This document shows, in pieces, positions 16,275-24,223 of a DNA stretch of 64,000 nucleotides (the first letter of the stretch is position 1; every line of letters starts with the position of its first letter). The stretch comes from Marinococcus luteus (GTDB lineage Bacteria > Bacillota > Bacilli > Bacillales > Marinococcaceae). A model generated the notes under the pieces. The model was given only the letters and a program-made list of their open reading frames with translations, made no database searches and had not been told where the DNA came from. Position numbers and translations under genes: made by a program. The stretch lies in NCBI RefSeq assembly GCF_900106595.1, contig NZ_FNNC01000001.1, positions 744,001 to 808,000 of the forward strand, in the 5' to 3' direction.

Positions 16275-17249
16275 ATGAAAGCCAGCGTGCATAAAACGTA
16301 CGGTCCCCCGGAGGTTATGGAGGTTACAGAAGTAGAACAGCTCGTTCCCAAGGATGATGAAGTACTGGTGAAAGTACATGCAGCCACAGTGACTTCCGGA
16401 GACTGCAAGGTGCGGAAAGCGGATCCGTTTCCTGTCAGGTTCTTCTATGGCCTGAAAAAACCAAAAACCGGAATATTGGGCTCGGAGTTTTCTGGTGAGG
16501 TGGAAGCGACCGGAAAAGATGTAACGTCGTTTCAAAAGGGAGAGGCAGTCTTTTGCGGTACAGGCGTGAAGTTGGGCGCCAATGCCGAATATGTGTGTGT
16601 GAAAGAAAAGGGAGCCATCGTCGCTAAACCCGGTAACATGACATTTGAGGAAGCGGCTTCTGTGCCTTTCGGTGCTACTACCTCTTTATTTTTTCTGCGG
16701 GATCAAGGACGTATTAAAGAAGGCCAAAAAGTGCTTATATACGGCGCTTCAGGAGCGCTCGGCACCTATGCCGTCCAGTTGGCCAAAGCCTTCGGGACAG
16801 ATGTTACTGGCGTCTGCAGCACCAATCACGTAGCGCTTGTAACATCGTTGGGGGCGGATCAGGTGATCGATTATACCCAGGAGGATTTTACGGCATCCGG
16901 TCAGACGTACGATCTTATTTTTGACACGGTGGGCAAGACCTCCTTCTCGACATGCAAAAACCTTTTAAGCACCAACGGGATATATGTGACAGCCGTTGCA
17001 GGAGTTCCTCAGTTTGCTCAGATGATGGTGACGTCCCTGATCGGCAGTAAAAAGCTGAAAGGCGGCTTGGCATCGATGCGGAAAGAAGATCTGCTGTTCC
17101 TTAAGGAGTTAATTGAATCAGGAAAAATCCACTCCGTCATAGACAGACGTTATTCCCTGGATCAAGTTGCTGCGGCTCACAGTTACGTGGAAACCGGCCA
17201 TAAACATGGAAGCGTCGTCATCACGTTGATCCCCTCTCCTGCCTTTTAA
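16275..17249 (+). CDS. zinc-free NAD(P)-dependent alcohol dehydrogenase/quinone oxidoreductase
   Basis: A 324-residue medium-chain reductase. The GroES-like domain (1-120) has MKASVHKTYGPPEVMEV and HAATVTSGDCKVR, the usual start of zinc-free members. The Rossmann domain has the NADPH-type motif IYGASGALGTYAVQLAKAFG. The zinc-ligand cysteine cluster is missing. It probably reduces enones or quinones; the substrate is unknown. The ATG at 16275 has GAAGGGA upstream and starts the family N-terminus; an upstream in-frame start would add 14 unrelated residues. Confidence 0.85.
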   Translation: MKASVHKTYGPPEVMEVTEVEQLVPKDDEVLVKVHAATVTSGDCKVRKADPFPVRFFYGLKKPKTGILGSEFSGEVEATGKDVTSFQKGEAVFCGTGVKLGANAEYVCVKEKGAIVAKPGNMTFEEAASVPFGATTSLFFLRDQGRIKEGQKVLIYGASGALGTYAVQLAKAFGTDVTGVCSTNHVALVTSLGADQVIDYTQEDFTASGQTYDLIFDTVGKTSFSTCKNLLSTNGIYVTAVAGVPQFAQMMVTSLIGSKKLKGGLASMRKEDLLFLKELIESGKIHSVIDRRYSLDQVAAAHSYVETGHKHGSVVITLIPSPAF

Positions 17250-17410
17250 ATGCCCACAAACATCATTAGAAGCAGTTCGCCTATCATAGAGAACTTCGTT
17301 GACTCTCCCTTCTTCTTTTCGTGTTGAAAAGTTACTTTGCTGATTCATTTATAAATCTGCGGCATATCATGCGCTGGTGTTTTCTCCTTTTTGTGTCTGG
17401 CTGGATATGA

Positions 17411-17626
17411 TCATTCGGTTCGTGGTCCCTTGAGCTCGCAGCCTATAATAGCATCCGGGCGGATGAGTAATGAATCTCCTAACGCCAATACCTCATGGTC
17501 ACGCTCATTAATCACTGCTGTCATAGCCTTTTGGATATCGAAATACGTTTCCAGGGCTTCCTCTTCTTCTGATACTTTGTACGACATTTCACGACCGTTA
17601 GTTAACGTTACTATAATTTTAAACAT
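17411..17626 (-). CDS. hypothetical protein, 71 aa
   Basis: Not recognised. The frame starts MFKIIVTLTNGREMSYKVSEEEE, with an AAAGGAGAG site before the ATG at 17626. It predicts a small beta-rich cytoplasmic protein with a middle amphipathic helix (ALETYFDIQKAMTAVI) and an end resembling a bound-surface strand (SLLIRPDAIIGCEL). The pattern suggests a small adaptor or chaperone-like fold, but no function can be assigned. A longer reading frame upstream lacks a ribosome site. Confidence 0.6.
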   Translation of the reverse strand: MFKIIVTLTNGREMSYKVSEEEEALETYFDIQKAMTAVINERDHEVLALGDSLLIRPDAIIGCELKGPRTE

Positions 17627-17833
17627 TCCCTCTCTCCTTTCAGGATATGTAAAATCGCAGACAAGCAGTAGTGCTCGCGGTTGGGGCGCACAGTCCAACA
17701 GGATCAAATGCATAACCTTTCAAGAAACGACCCTTTGTTGTTTCACATAGAGAACAGCTTAATACCATGGCGCCCCGCCTAATACGTTTGTTTCCATTAT
17801 ATTCCTTTATTCCCCTGCTATAAAACAAAAAAA

Positions 17834-17870
17834 GAACCGAAAAGGAAAACACTTGCCCCCTTTTCGGTTC
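17834..17870 (-). terminator. terminator of DUF2294 gene
   Basis: 12-bp perfect stem GAACCGAAAAGG / CCTTTTCGGTTC. On the minus strand it is followed by TTTTTTTGTTTTA, 60 bases past the stop codon. Confidence 0.9.
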
Positions 17871-17931
17871 CTGTTATGCATTTTTTCATCCGTGTCCGGG
17901 TCCCGAAACATGCCAACAGCCGGCCAAGGAG

Positions 17932-18630
17932 CTATCTCTTTTTCCCGGGCTCCAGAGCCAGAACCATGTATCCTTTATCTCCTGCAAAATCCCAATCCAG
18001 GAAAACCTCCGAAATTTTTTTCTGCAGAATCGGCTCCATGTACTCCTCTTTAAACAGGCGCCGTTCCATCGGCCGTTTGGCAATTTTCAACTGTTCCTCG
18101 AACCCGGCGCGAATGAGTTCCTGTTCAATTTCAACAAAGACCCCGGAGCGGTAAACCACAATGGCCCGCTCATCGATCCAATACGCTTTCGTATAGTCCG
18201 GCTCTTTTTGTCCTTTCGTGCTGAGGTTGACCACTTTTCGTTCGAACGTCCGCTGACTAAGCTGACCCGGCCAGGAAAAAGTGGCTGCCGGCTCCTCATC
18301 CAGGACAGCCCAGATCATGCCGCTGCGCGCTTCGAAATTCCAGTCAAAATACCATTCTTTAATCGACCCATTAATCATCTCTTCGATATCCGGCTGAATC
18401 CCGGGACAAAATTCCTCCATAATGCATGCCCTTGATTTCACAATATGCTGTTCTTCGTTTTGCTTCAGCAAAATCGTTTCCATCGGCATTAAAAAGTCTT
18501 TCACGTACAGGATGACAAACGGGCGCTTCAGAGAGACATGCACGTTCACCGGTCCTTTGCCAAAATGATCCCTTAATGCTTTGCCGGTATACGCCGCAAT
18601 CATCTGGGCTTCAGTTTGTTGTTGTTCCAT
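17932..18630 (-). CDS. DUF2294-like protein with two tandem domains
   Basis: The 232-residue protein begins with ALRDHFGKGPVNVHVSLKRPFVILYVKDFL, the DUF2294 pattern. The second half (about 125-230) repeats the same order: a strand (AIVVYRSGVFVEIE), a helix with RPMERRLFKEEY, then FLDWDFAGDKGYMVLAL matching WYFDWNFEARSGMIWAVL in the first half. It is therefore an internal duplication. DUF2294 proteins are common in Bacilli and of unproved function. The ATG at 18630 follows AAAAGGAGCG; 75 upstream codons without a ribosome site were dropped. Confidence 0.75.
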   Translation of the reverse strand: MEQQQTEAQMIAAYTGKALRDHFGKGPVNVHVSLKRPFVILYVKDFLMPMETILLKQNEEQHIVKSRACIMEEFCPGIQPDIEEMINGSIKEWYFDWNFEARSGMIWAVLDEEPAATFSWPGQLSQRTFERKVVNLSTKGQKEPDYTKAYWIDERAIVVYRSGVFVEIEQELIRAGFEEQLKIAKRPMERRLFKEEYMEPILQKKISEVFLDWDFAGDKGYMVLALEPGKKR

Positions 18631-19291
18631 AAACGCTCCTTTTGGTTCTGAATCGAGTTTTTCTTTCTTACTTGTCATGATACTAGCAAAGGAGCTTTGT
18701 ATATACGTATTTTCAGAAAATTGAGACCTACAGGCCATTCTCAGTAAGTACAATTCACTCTTTATGGTAAAGAACGTCTTTGTTTTGCCGGCGAAATGCC
18801 CGACTTTTACAGGGAAGAAAAAACAACATTCGTATGTCCAGCAGGTAATTTCCAAATGTTTCAGCCTATTACTCTATATTAATCCTCCATTCAGCAGCGT
18901 ATCATGAAGGATGGAAGGCACAAAGAATGGTGGCTTCTACCTAGTACAAAGCGCTTCCTACGCCGGCGGGAAGCGCTTTTATGCTTTCCAGGCAAATCTT
19001 CCCCAGGTATCCACACTCCATACTACGAAAAAATCAGCCAGAATCCCTCATCCCTTTTCCCATCTCTTTTACATGCAGGCTCCTCGTCGAAAGTTCGTAA
19101 ACGAAATATGAAAATCCTGATATTGTGATTGAATTTTTATAAATAATCCGGTTTTTAGGTGCGGAAAAATCTCCTGGAACAGGTATTACTCCCAAAATGA
19201 CTGCCTTTCAAAATTGTGTCTGCATTACAAATAAAATCTATATTTTTTATGAATATTTAGTCGCAGATATTATTTTAGGCCTTAAGTATGG
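18631..19291. other. gene-free stretch before the GT8 operon
   Basis: No supported gene. The only clear element is the hairpin at 18948-18980. Confidence 0.45.
18948..18980 (+). terminator. intrinsic terminator-like hairpin
   Basis: AAAGCGCTTCC / GGAAGCGCTTTT with a 10-base G/C-rich loop and TTTT end. No gene precedes it on the plus strand. Confidence 0.6.
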
Positions 19292-19319
19292 TTGAAAATC
19301 CCTTTTATACCACTATAAT
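19292..19319 (+). promoter_or_regulatory. promoter of the GT8 small-protein operon
   Basis: TTGAAA, 16 bases, TATAAT. Transcription from about 19326 would give a leader of some 325 bases before the first gene. Confidence 0.6.
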
Positions 19320-19325
19320 GGTAAT

Positions 19326-19640
19326 CATATCAATCGCAAGTCACTAGATCTATTATCATTTTTCTTTTGTTTGCGTGGTTTCTCCCTAATTTGACTCGTA
19401 TCTTGTATGTTACGAGGTGGTGACCAGACTCGCGGATGCCGCTTGTTTTCCCTCCCATCACCTCGTAGCGAACAGCTGGATGTTTCATGGCTCCCTTGGG
19501 CCTCTAACATCATAGAAAGATTGTTCCTCTACAACGTTCCATTGAATAACCTTATGGTTAAGAAAAGAGACGGAGAGCTATTTTCGGGCCATTCCTTTCC
19601 CATGCACGGGGAAGGAATGGCTTTTTTGCGTTCAGAAAGG
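19326..19640 (+). ncRNA. structured leader RNA / attenuator candidate
   Basis: Between the promoter and the first gene lies a long untranslated leader. It contains a 9-bp stem TACGAGGTG (19411-19419) / CACCTCGTA (19459-19467) enclosing about 40 bases, then a strong intrinsic terminator just before the ribosome site of the first gene. No known riboswitch or T-box motif was recognised. Confidence 0.45.
19588..19627 (+). terminator. terminator inside the operon leader
   Basis: 14-bp stem GCCATTCCTTTCCC / GGGGAAGGAATGGC with one G-U pair, followed by TTTTTT. It ends 24 bases before the first gene of the operon, so transcription must read through it. Confidence 0.85.
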
Positions 19641-19651
19641 AGTATTCGTGC

Positions 19652-19927
19652 ATGGCTACTTGTACCTTCGGATATATGATTCACGGAAATATCATCATTG
19701 TAGGGACAGCGCTCGAACTCGCGTATTATCCGGAAGGCCAATGCGTGGCCTCCTATGCCCTACCGGATCATTTGTTTTATTCCTTGTACCCCTTTGCCCT
19801 GGCCGGCACCTGCGTTCAGTTTCTTCCGGGGGCCGAAGCCCTGTCTCCCTTGTGGGAGAACTACTGCCGGCAAGGGGTGGCTTCGTCCCATTATGCGTTC
19901 ATCACCACCAAAGGAGGTCTCCGCTGA
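19652..19927 (+). CDS. hypothetical protein, 91 aa, first gene of GT8 operon
   Basis: Not recognised. The ATG follows GAAAGGAG by 12 bases. The protein is rich in Tyr, Ala, Leu and Cys, with three cysteines at similar spacing in hydrophobic surroundings (ATCTFGYMIHG, EGQCVASYALP, AGTCVQFLPG) and a fourth in WENYCRQG. A hydrophobic stretch (NIIIVGTALELAYY) could be buried or membrane-associated. The TGA stop overlaps the next ATG by one base, so translation of the two is coupled. Confidence 0.6.
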   Translation: MATCTFGYMIHGNIIIVGTALELAYYPEGQCVASYALPDHLFYSLYPFALAGTCVQFLPGAEALSPLWENYCRQGVASSHYAFITTKGGLR

Positions 19928-20016
19928 TGAGTTCTGTACTGATTATCATAGTATACGGATTGTTCTGTTGGACGATCATTGCGGACCCTGCCCGCTGGCA
20001 GCATCAAAAACGATAG
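19927..20016 (+). CDS. 29-aa single-span membrane peptide
   Basis: A strong AAAGGAGG site within the end of the previous gene serves this ATG. The product MSSVLIIIVYGLFCWTII followed by a polar, basic tail is one membrane helix. Its coupling to the upstream gene and good ribosome site argue for real expression. Function unknown; it may recruit the soluble partners to the membrane. Confidence 0.55.
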   Translation: MSSVLIIIVYGLFCWTIIADPARWQHQKR

Positions 20017-20132
20017 CGCTGTCATGAAATCAGAATGGATGGCTTTCGTCCGGGTGGCCGCTTCGACGCCCCGGCCACACCAAGACCTACTTGTTGGACC
20101 AACCTTATACTAGAAATTAAAGGAGCATCACC

Positions 20133-20633
20133 ATGAGAGAAGCATTCAAGCACACCGTTTCGATGGAAATGATGCAGGCCGCCAACGGTCGGCTGCCCGC
20201 CAATACTGAATCCCTCATAGAAGCGGCCCATCGAAGCAACGAGATCGCTGTTCTGCTGCCTTTTTACATGTATTGTTTCGATGCCCGTGGATGGCAGGAA
20301 TACACTCTGTTCGCCGAAGATTCCCTGCCGGCCGTCTTAAACCATGCCGCTTATATCGCCCTTGGGGCCCCGGCGCTCCACGCAGATAAAAAACTCAAGC
20401 GCTATTTTTACGGTGCGGCTGCCATTACGCCGCTGCCGGAAGACCGGCAAACCGCTGAAGACATGAAAACATGGGCCTGTAGAATATTTCGTCAATACCA
20501 GCTGCTTCGTCAGCGCACTCGTCCCGGGGACCTCCGCCCCAGTGTCAGGGACCGGCACGCCAATGCATGGGTCGCCAAAACCTGGAAAAGGGAGGCGTCC
20601 AATGGATACTACGGCAGGGAAAAATATGAATGA
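20133..20633 (+). CDS. hypothetical protein, paralogue of next gene, 166 aa
   Basis: Not recognised. The ATG at 20133 follows AAAGGAG. A central domain (about 35-125) shares about half its residues with the next gene product: LLPFYMY, WQEYTL, LPA.LNHA.Y, APALHA, KRYFY and RQY...L.Q..T are in the same order. It is rich in aromatic residues and looks helical, without signal peptide or membrane span. A basic C-terminal tail (about 125-166) is unique. A hairpin in the preceding gap (GTGGCCG/CGGCCAC, 20054-20078) might affect the ratio of products. Confidence 0.65.
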   Translation: MREAFKHTVSMEMMQAANGRLPANTESLIEAAHRSNEIAVLLPFYMYCFDARGWQEYTLFAEDSLPAVLNHAAYIALGAPALHADKKLKRYFYGAAAITPLPEDRQTAEDMKTWACRIFRQYQLLRQRTRPGDLRPSVRDRHANAWVAKTWKREASNGYYGREKYE

Positions 20634-20808
20634 ATCATGACCGGTCGAATCATACGTGCTTGTCCGCTTCGTCCATGTGACGTTGCGTCCGACGCAGCCG
20701 GCAAAAATGTTTATGAACAAACCAGCAACGTACGTTATTAAATTCATGAATGACCCGAAGAAGACTTCCTCGAGTATGAACCAGGGACAGCAACGAAAGG
20801 AGTTTATA

Positions 20809-21276
20809 ATGTCACGCACCATGAACTATGTGGTATTAAACGAAATTACTCACGCCATCGAAGGCCAGCGGCCTGCAAGCATTGAACGGTTTGTCCAACT
20901 GGCCTATGCCCACCAGTCAGCGGCTCTGCTTCTTCCATTTTATATGTACAGCTGGCATCCCCATGAATGGCAGGAATACACCTTATGGGTCGCCGACCCG
21001 TTGCCGGCCATTCTCAATCATGCCACTTACATGGCAGTGGATGCGCCTGCGTTGCATGCAGCATCCTCAATTAAACGCTATTTTTACAGCGCCTCCATGA
21101 TTGCTCCGCTGTCGGAGGCCAATCCCACGGCCCGGTCTGTGGAACATTGGGTTTATCATTTGTCCCGGCAATACTATCGTCTGCAGCAAAAAACCCACTT
21201 GATCGACACTCATCACCAGATCCCATCGACCTGGCTGTCCCGCCGGCAGAAAGCCCTTCTTCATAAGGAGGCCTGA
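20809..21276 (+). CDS. hypothetical protein, paralogue of previous gene, 155 aa
   Basis: Second member of the pair, started at the ATG after GAAAGGAG. It keeps the block LLPFYMY...WQEYTL...DPLPAILNHATY...APALHA...KRYFY (about 41-90) seen in the gene before it, with different ends. The conservation of Trp, Tyr, His and Pro through both copies suggests a ligand- or protein-binding surface. No known domain was recognised. Duplication with retention of both copies in one operon suggests a hetero- or homo-oligomer acting with the glycosyltransferase downstream. Confidence 0.65.
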   Translation: MSRTMNYVVLNEITHAIEGQRPASIERFVQLAYAHQSAALLLPFYMYSWHPHEWQEYTLWVADPLPAILNHATYMAVDAPALHAASSIKRYFYSASMIAPLSEANPTARSVEHWVYHLSRQYYRLQQKTHLIDTHHQIPSTWLSRRQKALLHKEA

Positions 21277-21280
21277 TTCC

Positions 21281-21460
21281 ATGGAAACCGGTGAGCATCT
21301 CTTTGCCATCACACGCGACCTGTGCGTTCGCTTTCTGGTGATTGCCCTCACGGCTGACCAACGTGGCGAGGAGTTGACTCAGGGGGTCCGTCCGGGAAAC
21401 TTAGGACGAATGACTGTCATCGTCCATATCCCCGTCATTACAAGAAAGGAGCACATATGA
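21281..21460 (+). CDS. hypothetical protein, 59 aa
   Basis: A frame just under 60 codons with AAGGAGG nine bases before ATG. The product starts METGEHLFAITRDLCVRFLVIALTA and ends in VIVHIPVITRKEHI; one hydrophobic segment is present. It starts four bases after the previous gene and its stop overlaps the glycosyltransferase start as ATATGA, so it is likely translated and coupled. Not recognised. Confidence 0.55.
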   Translation: METGEHLFAITRDLCVRFLVIALTADQRGEELTQGVRPGNLGRMTVIVHIPVITRKEHI

Positions 21461-22338
21461 AAGCTAACTATACCTACATGATCGCTTCGATCGCCGATCA
21501 TCATTATGCTGATTCGCTGGGCGTCGCCATGATGTCCCTGCTGTCGAACACTTCGCAGCCGGACCGTCTGGTCTTTTGCATCGTGGACGGCGGTCTCTCG
21601 CTCAAAGACAAATACTGCCTGGAGCAGCTGGCGCAGCGTTTCCACGCCACCATTCGCCTGATCCCCGATGAATGGGATTTTTACTCCGGCCAGACCTGGG
21701 CCGACCTGGAGCATTATCCCCACGTGTCACGGTTCGCCTCCTACCGGCTGCTGCTTCCGTACCTGATTGAGGAAAAGGTGGATCGGTTGTTGTACCTGGA
21801 TAGCGATACAATGATTCGCACGGACATTACCGCCCTGTGGGACGAGCCCATGGGCACCCGGGCAGTGGCCGTGGCCGAACCTGGCCCCGATACCGAACGG
21901 GCGGCCGCCCTGGGACTGCCGCGAGTGCACGGGAGCCTCGATCCGGGCCTGATGATGATCAATGTTCCGCAGTGGAAAGCCCAGCATCTGTCCACCTCCG
22001 TGTTTACGCATATGACTACCCTGGGACACACGTTTGCAGACAGCCTTCACTCCGTGACATATTCAGACCAGTGGTGGTGGCACCCCAGGTGGAATACCAC
22101 GACCGACATGTTTACGCAGCCGCTTCCCTCACACGCCTACGGGAACCGGGTGGTGGAAGCACTGCAGACTCCGTCCGCCGTTCATTTTAACGGCCCGGTA
22201 AAGCCCTGGCACGCCTACTGCCCGCACCCGTACAAATACGAATATACCTATTACCGTCACCAGTTGCTCTCGCTGGTCACTTTGACACCGCCCGTATGGA
22301 CGTCGCCCCCGCTCCAGGAGAGCGATCGAAGCCTTTGA
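21457..22338 (+). CDS. family 8 glycosyltransferase
   Basis: A 293-residue retaining GT8 enzyme (galactosyl/glucosyltransferase class). The metal-binding DxD motif is Asp115-Ser116-Asp117 in YLDSDTMI; the family C-terminal motif HFNGPVKPWH is at 243-252, and GSLDPGLMMINVPQW is the usual mid-domain block. It has no signal peptide or membrane span. The acceptor is unknown; no lipopolysaccharide or teichoic acid genes are nearby, so a protein encoded in the same operon is a reasonable guess. AAAGGAG precedes ATG. Confidence 0.88.
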   Translation: MKANYTYMIASIADHHYADSLGVAMMSLLSNTSQPDRLVFCIVDGGLSLKDKYCLEQLAQRFHATIRLIPDEWDFYSGQTWADLEHYPHVSRFASYRLLLPYLIEEKVDRLLYLDSDTMIRTDITALWDEPMGTRAVAVAEPGPDTERAAALGLPRVHGSLDPGLMMINVPQWKAQHLSTSVFTHMTTLGHTFADSLHSVTYSDQWWWHPRWNTTTDMFTQPLPSHAYGNRVVEALQTPSAVHFNGPVKPWHAYCPHPYKYEYTYYRHQLLSLVTLTPPVWTSPPLQESDRSL

Positions 22339-22447
22339 GTCTTACCGTAGTCTCACAGCCTTTGATCAATCCTTATAGGGCGAGATATTTCTTCCGTCCG
22401 TATGCCTCACTCCATGTCTTTGTTTTATAAAGCCATTTTTCACAAAT

Positions 22448-22480
22448 AGATGCCTGGGGAAACAAATCCCCCAGGCATCT
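22448..22480 (+). terminator. terminator of GT8 operon
   Basis: 12-bp perfect stem AGATGCCTGGGG / CCCCAGGCATCT, 110 bases after the glycosyltransferase stop, followed by ACTACTCTTATTTTTT. Confidence 0.7.
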
Positions 22481-22562
22481 ACTACTCTTATTTTTTATAC
22501 AACCGTAATTGTCATACCACGTTCTATATAATTTTTGCTCAATAAAAATAACAGAATTAACT

Positions 22563-22865
22563 TTATTTGCGTTTTTTGAACCCGGAGGCGTTTTGGGCCA
22601 TATGCTGGTAGGCCTGAACCATCTCCTGTTTTTTCGTTCCGGCAGCTTCCGCGAGCCTGAACGCCTTCTTCATCTGCTCTTTTTGTTCTTCCCGGGACTG
22701 TTCCGGGTCCATCACGTAACGGAGAATGGATGCAGTCCAGGCATCCTGCGAAGAACGGTTTTCCCGTTGGTATTTCCATAATAAAACACCCGCCCCGAGC
22801 ATCATGAGGCCGCTAATTTTCCCTAAACGACGGCACCGATAGCTGTCTGCATACGTTTTGTGCAT
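22563..22865 (-). CDS. small membrane-anchored hypothetical protein, 100 aa
   Basis: Not recognised. The chosen ATG follows GAAGGGA by eight bases and gives MHKTYADSYRCRRLGKISGLMMLGAGVLLWKYQ. One membrane helix at about 15-30 is followed by a charged cytoplasmic or external part with EQSREEQKEQMKKAFRLAEAAGTKKQEM, likely coiled or helical, and a basic end. It is divergent from cstR and therefore borders the persulfide cluster, but no functional link is visible. Confidence 0.6.
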   Translation of the reverse strand: MHKTYADSYRCRRLGKISGLMMLGAGVLLWKYQRENRSSQDAWTASILRYVMDPEQSREEQKEQMKKAFRLAEAAGTKKQEMVQAYQHMAQNASGFKKRK

Positions 22866-22965
22866 CTGCTCATTCCCTTCTATAGCTGAATCAACGAATA
22901 TCATTATTATATTTTAGCATACGGGCACCTGTATTTAGGAGCCCAAAATTTTTTAAGAAAATTGG

Positions 22966-23018
22966 TTGACACTTCTGTTGGTTTATTTTAAAGTATTCAT
23001 ATACCCCATAGGGTAATA
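22966..23018 (+). promoter_or_regulatory. cstR promoter and CstR operator
   Basis: TTGACA at 22966-22971, 17 bases, TAAAGT at 22989-22994. The inverted repeat TATACCCCATAGGGTAATA at 23000-23018 covers the start region, fitting autorepression as in Staphylococcus aureus CstR. Confidence 0.8.
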
Positions 23019-23042
23019 TTTTTACGAAGGAAGGAACGCCTG

Positions 23043-23303
23043 ATGGAATACACGGATCAAATGAAGCACCGGGTCAAACGTGTGGAAGGTCAAATACGTG
23101 GTATTCTCCGTATGATGGACGAAGAGCAGGACTGTAAGGAGCTGGTGTCCCAGATGAACGCTGCCCGCACAGCCTTAGACCGCGCAGTGGGCCTGGTCGT
23201 CGGTTCGAATCTCGAACAATGTGTTCGGGAGCAGACAGAAAACGGGGAAAATGATGAACAGGTTATTCAGGAAGCCGTGAATCTTCTCGTGAAAAGCCGT
23301 TAA
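23043..23303 (+). CDS. cstR: CsoR-family persulfide-sensing repressor CstR
   Basis: An 86-residue all-helical DNA-binding repressor. The CsoR-family signature HRVKRVEGQIRGILRMMDE is at the start. Two cysteines, Cys31 (DCKEL) and Cys60 (LEQCVRE), occupy the same positions as in S. aureus CstR. The copper-sensor histidine four residues before the second Cys is Asn56 here, so this is a persulfide sensor and not copper-sensing CsoR. The pair would form di- to tetrasulfide cross-links and release the operators seen here, before DsrE2 and before sqr. Confidence 0.9.
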   Translation: MEYTDQMKHRVKRVEGQIRGILRMMDEEQDCKELVSQMNAARTALDRAVGLVVGSNLEQCVREQTENGENDEQVIQEAVNLLVKSR

Positions 23304-23314
23304 TATTTTACCCC

Positions 23315-23343
23315 TTGTATACCCTTACCGGTATATGTATAAT
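23315..23343 (+). promoter_or_regulatory. promoter with CstR operator before DsrE2 gene
   Basis: TTGTAT, 17 bases, TATAAT. The spacer is filled by the inverted repeat TATACCCTTACCGGTATA (23318-23335), so repressor and polymerase would compete directly. Confidence 0.8.
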
Positions 23344-23368
23344 AGGAATCAGAAAAGGAGTTGATTGG

Positions 23369-23848
23369 ATGGCGGAAACCAAAAAGACCACCATTGTATT
23401 ATTCAGCGGCGACTACGACAAAGCCATGGCAGCGTACATTATTGCCAACGGCGCTGCCGCGTATGACCACGAAGTTACCATTTTTCATACCTTCTGGGGA
23501 TTGAATGCTCTCCGCAAACCGGAAAAGCAAAGCATCGCCAAAGGAAAACTCGAAGCGATGTTCGGCAAAATGATGCCCCGCGGCGCCGACCGCATGGGTC
23601 TTTCCAACATGAATTTCCTCGGCATCGGACCGAAGCTGATCAAAAAAGTCATGAAAAAACACAACGCCATGCCGCTGCCGGAACTGATCGATATGGCCCG
23701 TGAACAGGACGTAAGGCTGATCGGCTGTACCATGACCATGGATCTGCTCGGACTTGATGAAAAAGAACTGCGCGATGACATTGAATACGCCGGCGTTGCG
23801 GCCTATCTGGGCGAAGCATCCGATGGGAACGTAAACCTGTTTATTTAA
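23369..23848 (+). CDS. DsrE2-like sulfur carrier protein
   Basis: A 159-residue DsrE/F-like protein of the DsrE2 group that carries sulfane sulfur between rhodanese and TusA. KKTTIVLFSGDYDKAMAAYIIANGAAA begins the fold, and the conserved cysteine is Cys120 in RLIGCTMTMDLLG. The central MFGKMMPRGADRMGLSNMNF block is typical of the group. Start ATG 23369 follows AAAAGGAG; an upstream TTG-type extension lies inside the promoter and was rejected. It is the first gene of a run with tusA, a permease gene and DUF302. Confidence 0.88.
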   Translation: MAETKKTTIVLFSGDYDKAMAAYIIANGAAAYDHEVTIFHTFWGLNALRKPEKQSIAKGKLEAMFGKMMPRGADRMGLSNMNFLGIGPKLIKKVMKKHNAMPLPELIDMAREQDVRLIGCTMTMDLLGLDEKELRDDIEYAGVAAYLGEASDGNVNLFI

Positions 23849-23938
23849 ACGGTATTCGCCGGACTACCTAAAGGTCGGAACGTTAACAGATTCTGACCGG
23901 TACGAATCATAAAAATTAATTTAAAGGAGAAATGATCT

Positions 23939-24166
23939 ATGGAACCAAAGACAACGATTGATGCGAAGGGGCTAGCCTGCCCGCAGCCTATTCTGAAAAC
24001 CAAAAAAGCCATCAAAGAGATGGACAGTGGCGAGGTGCTTGAGCTGCACGCGACTGATAAAGGCGCGCAGAGTGACTTAACGGCCTGGACGAAAGCTGGC
24101 GGCCACGAGCTGCTGGACCACACCGAAGACAATGGCGTATATAAATTCTGGATTCAAAAAGGCTAA
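23939..24166 (+). CDS. tusA: TusA-family sulfurtransferase
   Basis: A 75-residue sulfur carrier. The CPxP motif is present as LACPQPI with Cys14, the persulfide carrier residue. The domain is complete and the ATG follows AAAGGAG. In combination with DsrE2 and rhodanese it should relay sulfane sulfur to thiols or to CstB. Lacking other tus genes nearby, a role in tRNA thiolation is unlikely for this copy. Confidence 0.93.
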   Translation: MEPKTTIDAKGLACPQPILKTKKAIKEMDSGEVLELHATDKGAQSDLTAWTKAGGHELLDHTEDNGVYKFWIQKG

Positions 24167-24223
24167 CAATATCGTCACCCGGGGAAGTCATGGATTTGCT
24201 TCCCTGCAAGGGAGGTTTTTCCA

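Noticed and set aside
22495-22779. 94-codon minus-strand frame overlapping the small membrane protein gene
   Set aside because: Out of frame with the better gene at 22563-22865, lacks its ribosome site and has no hydrophobic or domain pattern.
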